From: Setaria digitata
Lineage: Eukaryota; Nematoda; Chromadorea; Rhabditida; Setariidae
Direction: 5' to 3'
NCBI GenBank assembly: GCA_003640385.1
Contig: RCAB01000707.1
Span: 1 to 25,096, forward strand
Length of the DNA: 25,096 nt
Positions within the stretch are counted from its first letter, which is position 1. Each line of letters begins with the position of its first letter. The notes under the pieces are model-generated. The model saw only the letters and a program-made list of their open reading frames with translations, did not search any database and had not been told where the DNA came from. Shown here piece by piece: positions 9,788 to 18,500 of the stretch. A program made the translations under genes and the position numbers.

Positions 9788-10382
9788 TGGAAAAGAAGTG
9801 ATATAAATGTAATAGCTAAGATTTGTAAAGTAAGTAAGTGAGCCAAAAGTTAATTTGCTAAAATTTGCCAATTTTTTTTTTCTTTAATTATTTCATTACT
9901 TTTTTGCGCTTAATATTTGAAACATTGTTCATTGTTTTGCATAAATAATTTTTTAAGTTCACTGATTTCATATTAAATGTATATCTAAATAAACATTCAT
10001 TTCGGTGCTTCGAAATTTGGGACACATTTTCTCTTTATTTTAGCTAATTAGTTTTTGCACCAATTTTAATAATGAATTATTAGTGAAATATAAGATCAAA
10101 ATTAAAATAACTCAAATAATGATGATAATGGTTTAAAATTTGAATTTTCAGGTGATAATGTGTACGGCAATGCTTACAGTACCATTTATTGTTAATTCAT
10201 TAACACCAAATGGTCTACCTGAGGAATGGTACTATGTATTTATCATTCATGCCTGTCTTCTAGTTATTACAAATATATTATTTTGTAAATTTGGAAAAGG
10301 TACCGCGGCTGCATTCACACATCCCAACGGAACAGCAATTAATGATAAAGCTACTGAACAATTGAAAGCAATTTTTTTATAA
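4732..10382 (+). CDS. SLC17-like major facilitator transporter (anion/phosphate cotransporter family)
   Basis: Multi-spanning membrane transporter of the SLC17 branch of the MFS; substrate not predictable. Exons: 4732-4888 (or 4869), optional 5042-5160, 5911-6092, 6277-6383, 6545-6651, 7947-8074, 8246-8342, 8578-8694, 8941-9066, 9376-9579, 10152-10382 (TAA). From exon 3 on every junction keeps phase, giving 524 residues with the optional exon or about 478 without, both in the family range. Family signatures: TM1 SYRIIILVLTTVCLS with NMLTFNF, then EKSILIAATAIGALLTILPI, HYGTRKTF after TM2, SRILQGIGFASCMPIIGSVI with ATWA, PMSGFLCSTTSGWPSVFYVH, the WISTYELKLI loop, ALPTLLQFVIKVIAG, and the C-terminal GFFKSCTLVARQYSYF. 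An in-frame TAA precedes ATG 4732. A TTTTCAG at 4717-4723, just before the ATG, could be a spliced-leader acceptor (inference). An antisense initiator tRNA and the SRP RNA sit in its introns. Confidence 0.93.
5042..5160 (+). other. Optional transporter exon (TM1-TM2 loop)
   Basis: Between a TTTCAG acceptor and a GAA|GTAATT donor one frame is open. It encodes about 39 hydrophilic residues, including the N-glycosylation sequon NQS, and ends in phase 0, as the next exon needs. It requires exon 1 to end one base into a codon, for example at 4888 (A|GTACTA) or 4879, both weak donors. Skipping it with a GTT|GTAATG donor at 4869 also keeps frame. It would lengthen the first extracellular loop. Confidence 0.4.
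5375..5380 (-). terminator. Pol III T6 terminator of initiator tRNA
   Basis: Run of six A on the plus strand, T6 on the minus strand. It is the first T-run after the tRNA, about 43 bases beyond its 3' end, giving an unusually long trailer. Confidence 0.65.
5384..5423 (-). other. GC-rich hairpin trailer after initiator tRNA
   Basis: Between the tRNA 3' end and the T-run on the minus strand lies about 40 bases of GC-rich DNA. It begins with the palindrome TTGTCGACAA, then folds as ACCC-AG-CGC-(7-base loop)-GCG-AC-GGGT. It stands out from the AT-rich surroundings. It may be a structured pre-tRNA trailer or a second small RNA in the same transcript (inference). Confidence 0.5.
5424..5495 (-). 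tRNA. Initiator tRNA-Met (CAT)
   Basis: 72-base cloverleaf with no intron. The acceptor AGCAGCG pairs with CGCTGCT, with discriminator A. The anticodon CAT is at 5461-5463 (read on minus) in loop CCCATAA, on a stem of three stacked G-C pairs. Eukaryotic initiator marks are present: A1-U72 end pair, the GGG/CCC anticodon stem, and a T-loop starting with A (ATCGAAA) rather than TTC. It delivers Met to the start codon with eIF2. It lies antisense in an intron of the transporter. The 3' CCA is not encoded. Confidence 0.97.
7018..7260 (+). other. GC-richer segment with HTH-like frame, possible transposase relic
   Basis: Base composition is clearly less AT-rich than the surrounding intron. An open frame to 7221 includes IRKIERKYQ, a short turn, then CILRKIVKSF, and further on QDRELLEVV. 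This resembles the helix-turn-helix and following region of Tc1/mariner-type transposases, but no catalytic motif or terminal repeats are visible and similarity is judged only by eye. It could equally be an unrelated relic or noncoding element. Confidence 0.25.
7462..7466 (-). terminator. Pol III terminator of SRP RNA
   Basis: T5 on the minus strand immediately after the 3' end of the SRP RNA helix. Confidence 0.8.
7464..7764 (-). ncRNA. SRP RNA (7SL), complete
   Basis: Noncoding RNA scaffold of the signal recognition particle, which targets nascent secretory and membrane proteins to the ER. It is about 300 bases long, as in metazoans. The 5' end GCCGGGCG at 7764 and the Alu domain with a TGTAATCC loop match 7SL; the S domain is intact. 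Helix 6 shows TGGCA-GGAG-TGTCA (GGAG at 7616-7619), the GNAR tetraloop bound by SRP19. Helix 8 shows CAGGGCCGAAAGGCAGCAGG (7555-7574), the SRP54-binding loop. The 3' strand ends ATACCTCCAGACCCATCGC before T5. Its GC content contrasts sharply with the host intron, where it lies antisense to the transporter. The Alu-like look is explained by the shared 7SL origin. The exact 5' end is inferred by homology. Confidence 0.93.
8372..8499 (+). repeat. 64-bp tandem duplication in transporter intron
   Basis: Two adjacent copies with period 64. The clearest stretch is 8387-8415 against 8451-8479 (TAACTTTTGAA, then TGATAAAATGCAATT). Confidence 0.6.
8780..8814. other. Perfect 15-bp stem, 5-base loop hairpin
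   Basis: TTACAGTAAGAAATG at 8780-8794 is the exact reverse complement of 8800-8814, with loop TTCAT. It lies in the intron between transporter exons 8578-8694 and 8941-9066. Function unknown. Confidence 0.75.
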
Positions 10383-10658
10383 ATTTGAATTTTAGAAATA
10401 ATCTTATCTCTTACATTTTTATGTCTATTTAAAATTCGTATTTAATTACAAGATATTTCATGGTTTTATTTTTATTATCTTTATTCCATACTTCATTCTT
10501 ATTCCTCTTTTTTTTTTTTTTTTGGAAGGATCAAAGGTTAAACAATAGCAGAACCTTTCACAGACAAAAAGATGAAACAGTTGTAAGATTTTGAGTTAGT
10601 TTAATTCCTCTCTACAGGTCGGAGGTTGACTAGTTGTGAGAGCATTCTTAAAAAGTTG

Positions 10659-10662
10659 AAAA
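10659..10662 (-). terminator. Possible Pol III terminator of tRNA-Gln
   Basis: First T4 on the minus strand, about 35 bases beyond the tRNA 3' end; a stronger T5 follows a few bases on. Confidence 0.45.
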
Positions 10663-10696
10663 TGTTGGGAATTGAGAGCAAAGGTCGGGTAATAAT

Positions 10697-10768
10697 AGGT
10701 CCCGGAGAGATTTGAACTCTCGTCGCAGGATTCAGAGTCCTGAGTGCTGACCACTACACCACGGGACC
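10697..10768 (-). tRNA. tRNA-Gln (CTG)
   Basis: 72-base cloverleaf. The acceptor GGTCCCG pairs with CGGGACC, with discriminator T as usual for eukaryotic tRNA-Gln. The anticodon CTG is at 10733-10735 (read on minus) in loop CTCTGAA between CAGGA and TCCTG. The T arm GAGAG-TTCAAAT-CTCTC and B-box GTTCAAATC are intact. No intron. It starts about 315 bases past the transporter stop codon, on the opposite strand. Confidence 0.97.
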
Positions 10769-10848
10769 ACTGCATCGACTAATTGGCTACTACTTAATTA
10801 ATTAATGTTTTTCATTTCATTTCATAAACTTGATTTCAATTCTTATCA

Positions 10849-11310
10849 GATTATTTTTGGAAAAAAAAATCACTTACTAAATTTGAAAACTGTTCTGAAA
10901 CTGATTTTTGCAATTGTTTTTAAAACAATTTAAACAAATTATTAGTAGCTTAGTTCATTCCAATCAGTTCTGGCATTATTTAAATTTGAAATTTTTTTTT
11001 CGGGCCTGAGATTAGAAGATTAAATTTCTTCAACGAATCAAAACACTAAAAATGGTGCAATATATAATTTATTATTCAAATTTTTGATAAAATCTATTTT
11101 ATATTTATTCTAATATTCTTATGCGTAATTTTTTGAGGAAAAAAAAAATCATTTAATAAATTTAAAAGCGTTCCTGAAACTGATTTTTGTAGTTTTTTTT
11201 TTGAGCAATTCGAACAAATTATTCTGTTTTCACATTGCAATTACTGTATTAGTGAGATAATTGAGGCTAATGCTTCCATTATCTTCCAATCATAACAGTG
11301 GCATTTTCAA
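10849..11310. repeat. Diverged direct duplication, spacing about 280 bp
   Basis: The stretch around 10855-10945 (GGAAAAAAAAATCA ... CTGAAACTGATTTTTG ... AACAAATTATT) recurs around 11135-11225 with many substitutions. A further echo is CAGTTCTGGCATT against ACAGTGGCATT. Confidence 0.5.
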
Positions 11311-12126
11311 ATCTCATCCTGCATGTTTAACATTAATTAATGAAATGTTTAACATTAATTAAAATGTTTCTGAACATTACTGAAATGATATTACACTGTT
11401 TCCTTTTTTTTTTTTTTCGTTTTTTTTTTTTTATTAAAAATGAAATGAATGTTCATTTGTTTTCAGTACAAATGAATGAAGTAGGACTTAGAGATCATAC
11501 TAGATGAAGGAATAATTTAAACAAAATTATAGTGATAACTTGAGAAGAAGAAAAAAAAAAAAGGAATATTCCAATTAGTGGAGGAATTGATAAAGATAGA
11601 GAAAAAAAAATACTATATAAATTATTTGATATTAAATTTGAGAAGCGCAAGTGAAAATGCAATTTGTTAATGTTAAATGACATTAAAGTAAATAGAAAGA
11701 TGTAAAATAATGGTTGATCAGTATCGATTGATTGCTGTTTGAATTCGTAAAATTTTAGGAAGGCAGTATTTTGGTTCAAGTTTACCTAAAGATAACCGAT
11801 TAATTCCGACTTTTCAAATACATTACGCTAAACTATTTACTTGAGATTATTTCGTATTTTACTCTAACTTTTCCGGAAATATTACCACTTATGCTAATTG
11901 TTCTAATTAGTTACATTAGTTCTAAATATGATGAAAAAGCTATAGTTGGTGTTATTATTGGCTAGAAACATGTCTACTACAGAAAAAATTAAGTCTAGTA
12001 ATATGTGCTACTAAATAGATAATTTAGACATAACTTTGAGATACTGTGTTAGGTAAAGTTTTGAGTATTATATAACGGAGATAGCTTTGGCTCAATTACT
12101 TGACTATAAATAAATCACATTTTTAA

Positions 12127-12192
12127 TGATAATAATAATAATAATAACAATAATAATAATAATTAATAATAACAATAATAATAATAATAATA
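12127..12192. repeat. (TAA)n simple repeat
   Basis: Trinucleotide TAA tract with a few AAC interruptions, in the intergenic region. Confidence 0.9.
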
Positions 12193-12255
12193 AAAGAATA
12201 ACAGTGTAATAATAATAAAACAATAATTCAGGAAAAAAGTAGAAAATTAAGATCT

Positions 12256-12528
12256 ATGATCAAAAGAATAATAATTTTCAAGTTAATTTTATCTAGCTCT
12301 TTTCTTTCCATCCAATTTTGTCTCCTTTGCAAAAATTTTTATATCGTAATAAATTTTAATAGTAAACATTGCTTAATCAGTGTAATTTTGAAACTTCAGT
12401 TGAAACTTAATGAAAACTATCTAAATGATATGATAAGATGCAATGAAACGACGATAGTAGAGATGCGTCTGTTAACAAACAGTTTAAATGATTATTTGGA
12501 CCAATATATTGAGAAATTAAAATTATGA
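12256..12528 (+). CDS. Weak candidate small ORF, unknown
   Basis: ATG to TGA frame of 90 codons, not recognised. The first half is hydrophobic (FKLILSSSFLSIQFCLLC) and could be a signal or membrane segment. The second half is hydrophilic and protein-like, with a NET sequon and the helical-looking SLNDYLDQYIEKLKL. A CTTCAG just before the second half could instead be an acceptor, making it a terminal exon. In such AT-rich DNA a chance frame of this length is quite possible. Confidence 0.2.
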   Translation: MIKRIIIFKLILSSSFLSIQFCLLCKNFYIVINFNSKHCLISVILKLQLKLNENYLNDMIRCNETTIVEMRLLTNSLNDYLDQYIEKLKL

Positions 12529-12789
12529 TTTCCGAGAACAAATAATGAATATAATATAATGAATTGATAAAAAAAAAATATGAAAACAAAGTTATGAACA
12601 ATCGACAGAAACAAATTATCACTCACAAGGTAGTACTGATATATTGTTCAAATTTTTGCTCCTCTTATCTACCATATATAAATGAACTGTTATCACTTTG
12701 AGACAATAAGCAATATCGCTTGATAAATTCACTTTTTCTAGTTGTCTGGATTAGCTAATTAAAATTGATTAGCTTGAGTAAAATCAAAA

Positions 12790-15562
12790 TTATTCAGGCT
12801 CATCAGCTGGTTGATCATTATTTACGATATGCAACTTTGTCGAAGCTGATGATGATCGTCGTTTATTAATTTTAAGATTTGATTTTGTCTTTACCATATG
12901 ATGAAACATGCCAAGTGCCTGCATCACCTGTAATCTTTTAATAATTAATTAATAAAATTTGTATTTTATTTTAAATTTAAACATTACTTTCTACCTTTCA
13001 AGCGATATTTCTTGAGTTAATAGTTTTTCTTTTTCTTTTTTGAAGAGATTAAATGTATGAAATGATATGAAATGACAAAATGATGATATAAAATTTGCTA
13101 AATGTGACGTTAAAATGGTTGTCACATTAAGAAATTCGTTGATCAAATTCACGTATGGCATAAATATCTGGTATTTGATTGCCACGTAAGAACACGCATA
13201 CCAAGTATCCGACTACTGTTATCATCAAATTAATCAAGTAGTATTTATCGACAAAAAGTAACGTACATTTTCACGTTGATCATCTGGAATTCTATTCAAA
13301 CATTTGGTGGAATCAACTTTTATCACAACCTAAAAATTGTAATAGATTAGAACGAACAAATCATACCCAAGTACTGATAAGAAAATAAAATTAAAAGGAA
13401 ACAAATCATACCAATGTACTGATAAGAAAATAAAATTAAAAGGAAACAAATCATACCAATGTACTGATAAGAAAATAGTGATAATAATACTAATAATAAG
13501 AAGAAGATTAAGATGACGATAATGATGAAATAATAATTTCAAATAAATTATCATTCTTAGCTTATAAGTTAGATTTAACGCAAAAACTTACGTGTGAATT
13601 TTGTGGATTTAACGTATCTTTAACTTCTACCATTCGGACACCTTTGTTGAAATGTTCTCGAAATTCCCGATTTTCAGATCGTGAAATTCGATTTTGGCGA
13701 CGATTTTGAATTTGTTCAATATTTAATTTTATTTTTGGATCTGTTGCTTCTGTGATTATATCATCCAAATCATGTAGCACTTCGTAAAGCATTTTTGGTG
13801 AAACCTATAAAAAATTTAAATTTTTATTGAAAAAAAAAACATATCTTTATTAAAAATTATTCAAAAATTTTTTTTTAATTTTTAGTTAAAATATTTCTTT
13901 TTATACATTTTAAAAAGTAGGCATGTCTGGAAGAAAATAGAATTTGCTAGATGAATTCGTTAAAAGCATTTATTTTTTTATGATTAAATTTGATAACATA
14001 TTACTTACTAATTATAGGCTGGGAAATATGTGATAAACTAATTATTCATGCCGTAAAATTTGATTAATATTTTAATTTGTTAAAAAAAAAAAACTCGTCA
14101 CAATTAGATTTAAAAAAAAAAAAAAAAAGAAAAGAAAAATAACGCAATATTTAATAATAATTAATGACTGCTTTTTTTCTCAAAACAAAGAAATAAATTT
14201 CCATTAATTATAGGTCAGATAATATGCTAAACTAATCATTTAAATCATATGATTTAACTAATTTAAATCACTATCATTATTTAATCATAATTAATTACTT
14301 CTTTTTTTTTTCACAAATTAAGCAAAAAAAGAGAGAAAGAATTCTGCTAACATTAAATTCTTCCGCAACAATATAAAGTAATTCTGAAACGGACATTCGA
14401 GTACCACCAAACCATACTTCAGCATGAGCTGCTCCACTGAAATTACGTCCTAGGTAGTGCAAACGTCGTAAGTGATTGTAGAGTGAAGCGACAAATGTTG
14501 ACATTATCACCTGGAAGGAAACAAAAAAAGAAAAAAAGCGGAACAAATTTCCGATGATAGTATTAGTGATATGATAATTTCTTATCATTTTTATATTCCT
14601 TTTAGCATACATAAATAATAAATGATAATATTGATTTTTTATTTGTAATAATTATAATGCAATGAGATTTAATTACAATAGAGATTAAACATACCATTAC
14701 TGCATAATTATGTAATAATTAATTGCAGTTAATATTGAAAGTGTATAACGATTGATTATTCATATTAAATGATTAGTAATTCTTAATCGGTTATCAATTA
14801 CTGTTCATTCCCATTAAATATATTGTTTTTAAGTTCACTTATAACATTCAAAAGAAATATGCATTAATGTTGCTATTTTTGATTATTGGCAAATAAAAAT
14901 TTGATAACTGATAATTAACAGCAATTGATATTGATAAAAATTATTCTTATTTTTTTTCTTCAGTTATAAATGCCATTGAATCATTTACATTGAACATTTT
15001 AATATCAACATTTTAAATATCTATCATGAATGATTATCATTGTTGGTGAGATTAGTAACTGTCACCATTTCAATGGATACTGTTAACTGATCATGACAAA
15101 AGATGATTTGATTAATTCTGATTATTACATCGCTAGCACTGACAAAATTGCTATTTATTAATGGTAATTACAGTAAAATTCTAAATCTCAGAAGAATAAT
15201 TAATATTGTTTTTCCAAATTTATAATCACTAATTGATGGGAAAGTTAAAGGTTTGAAATTTGAGATATTTGTTTGAGTAATTTTATTATACCTACCATTC
15301 CAATTGCCAGATAAAAGACAATAATTAATGTTTGAATGGCATCATTTGGTGTTGGTGTGATATCACCGTAACCGATTGTTGTAATTGAAACAAAACTAAA
15401 AATTGCAATAAATTGAAGAAGAAAGTGAAAAATCGGAAATTTATTGTGGAAGAAAAATTTATAATTACAGAAAGGAAGAATTTGAACAAAGAAAAAAGAG
15501 CGAAAATCAAAAGAATTTTTTATTCTGCATTTTTTCGCTTTTTTTTTTGGTTTAAAATTTAC

Positions 15563-15595
<33 letters not shown>

Positions 15596-18500
15596 TGAAC
15601 AGGTGAAGAACTGAAAATTTATGCAAATTCTTGTGTTCTAATTTTATTTTTTTTTTTTATGCTTGAAATTTTTCGAATTTTATCACATTACAAATCTCAA
15701 AGTTATTCTTTTTCTTCCTTTTTTGGAAAATGAAAATTTTTATTTTGAAATTTTGATAAAAATTATGCAAATTTAGGAATGATAATGAATAATTAACCTA
15801 AAATAAATTGCAGGTATGACAGGCATTTGATCAATCCAAAAATGAAATAACAAACCACCGATAACTGAATGTGTTAACAGTAATGATACAACCACTAATA
15901 AAGGTAAACGACGCTCATCTGGCGCTTCGATATTCTTTAATATTTGAGAATTTGAGGAAAAACAAATTAATTAATTAAGTTCAAATCCATTTTTTTTATT
16001 GCTATTATTAACAATTAGTAGTGTTCTTTCATATTTTCGGATTTTTTTCTTCTATTCTTCCGTACATTTTTGTAATTAAATTTTTTGAAAAAGAAAGAAT
16101 ATTTGCAATTTAATGTTTAAATGAATTTCAAAAAGTTTTTTTTTTTTTTTTGAAGAAACATGAATAACTTTTCAGTTTTTAATCTTTTTCTTTTTCTTTT
16201 TTTTTTTTTTTTTTTTTTTTTAGGAAAAATTGAATGTTACGTTAGATGAAATTTAATAAAAATTATGTAAAACAAACATTTTGTTTATTGAAATTTCATG
16301 AAGAAACTAAAAAATTCTCTCATTTTTTTTCAATAATTATAAATGTATTTTTTTTTTTTTTTGCACTTTCACCAACAAGTTAAAATTTTTTTTTTTCAAA
16401 AATTTAATTAATAATTAATACCTGTGTTCTTCGTAATGATGCCAAAAAGATCCAGTAACCTTCAGCAATAAATTGGCCAATATTGGTTAGTGATAAGAAG
16501 AGAAGCGGTACACCAACTAATGTATAAAATATACAAAATAATTTACTTGCATTTGTTGTTGGAACAATATTACCGTAACCTGTTCAAATTATCATATCTT
16601 TATATGATACTGTAATTTAAAAATGCTTTTTCAGTTTATCAATCATTACCTAGTTGTTAATTCTATGCTAAGAATTAGATATTATAAAGAAAAAAAAACA
16701 CGAAATTGTCAAATTTATTAATTAGATCATACAAATTACTATTAATTGGAATGGAATTATTCTATGAATAATGAATAAATTAAAATCCAAAAGATTACTG
16801 TACGCAATATATAATTTAAGTTTAAGAAATACTATCTTATTTCATTTAATGCTCAAAAAAAAAGCATTCAGAAAAAGAAATTTTGAAAAATGAAATTCAT
16901 CTGTTTTCGATTTTTGCAGGATTTTGTTGTATTTTAATTTCAATTACATCTATAAATTATCCCAGTAAAATGACCCGATGTAATTAATGCACGATTAACT
17001 TAATTCTAAAACAAAATGCTATTTAAATATATATATGATTTTCATTTTAAAAGCAACAATTTTCTGAACCATTGTACTAGGCTTAATAATTATATATTAT
17101 ATGATTAAAATTTCTGTCCCAAAAATATGTGTTTTTTAGGTAATTAATTATTGTTATATTTTTTAATAAATTATAACTGCCAAGAATTTTCGAAAAATTT
17201 TATTTTACAAAAAAAAAAAAAAAGAAATAAGAAATTAAAAGAAAATGATTATCACATACCAACAGTAGCAATAGTAGTAAAGGTAAATTGAATTACATTA
17301 TAAAGTTTTTCCTGCCGTATTTTTCCATCAAGTAATTGAAATGCAATTGCTCCACCAACAACATAAAATGTTAAAAATAAATTGATCAACAAATGAGGTA
17401 TCGATTCCACAAAGAACTGGAAATTTAATTTCATTAATTTTTTTTTTTTTTTTTCTAAAGAAGTAAAAAAATTATTTTTATTACAGTTGGTGAACATTTA
17501 TGCACAGAATATTCGAGCAATAAATAAGATACCTTATAGATAGCTGCTAATAACTATGAAGCAATTAATTACTTTAAAATAAATGGATAAATGTTTTTTA
17601 AGCAACGAAGAATTGCAATAATTCATTTAATTTTTTTTTTTTTTTTCTCGTGAAAAGAAAAAATTTTAATCATGAAATAAAATAATTTCAAATGAAGAAA
17701 TTCTTTTTTTTTTTTTTCATATAATAGAAAGAAAAAACTATTGCTGATAATGGTGCAGGAATGAATTAGCAGTTAATAGCATTCGACAAAAAAAGAAAAT
17801 CGATGATTTTATATTTTTTTTTATTTTTAACATAAAATTTGTGATTATATTATTATATTATTTTTAACACAAAATTTATAATTATATAAATTTCGTGTTA
17901 AAAATTTAATTATATATAATTTAATCATCTGAATAATTGATATAATTCAATGAAAACCAAATTATTTGCAATTATTAATATGATGGCCAATATCCATAAT
18001 GTAAACTAATTTATTTATAATGTAATTGAATTAAACAATTCTTTGCAAAAAAAAACAAACAAACAAAAAATTTTTCCACTGTTTTATGATGAATTTCAGG
18101 AAAAAAAAGTTAAAAATTACAACTTACAATCAATAGCACGGAAGAATTGTTTTAATAGTAAAATCATTATTGAATATATTTACTCATAAAATCACCTGCT
18201 GAATATATTATCACATATAAAATATATTTAATCATGAAATTATCATTGAATGATCACATATAAAATATATTTAGTGATGAAATTATCATTGAATGATTAC
18301 ATATGAAATATATTTAGTCATGAAATTATCATTGAATGATCACATATGAAACTTTTTTAAGATCTCGCGCATAAATTACTCATTTTTAAATTGAGTACTT
18401 TAAAATCATAACTAATGATCAGTATTTGTTAACATTTTCTTCATTTTTGAACATGAAATTCCGCATACCATATTTTATTTTATGGCTCCTTTTTATTGTC

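Larger units (their letters stand above)
10383..12789. other. Intergenic region between transporter and K2P channel
   Basis: Convergent 3' ends of two genes. It holds the tRNA-Gln, a diverged direct duplication, a (TAA)n tract and one weak open frame (12256-12528). No clear polyadenylation signal stands out after the transporter stop. Confidence 0.6.

Noticed and set aside
13356..13479. Repeat protein frame LSVHWYDLFPFN
   Set aside because: Lies in an intron between two in-phase channel exons; a minisatellite with period divisible by three.
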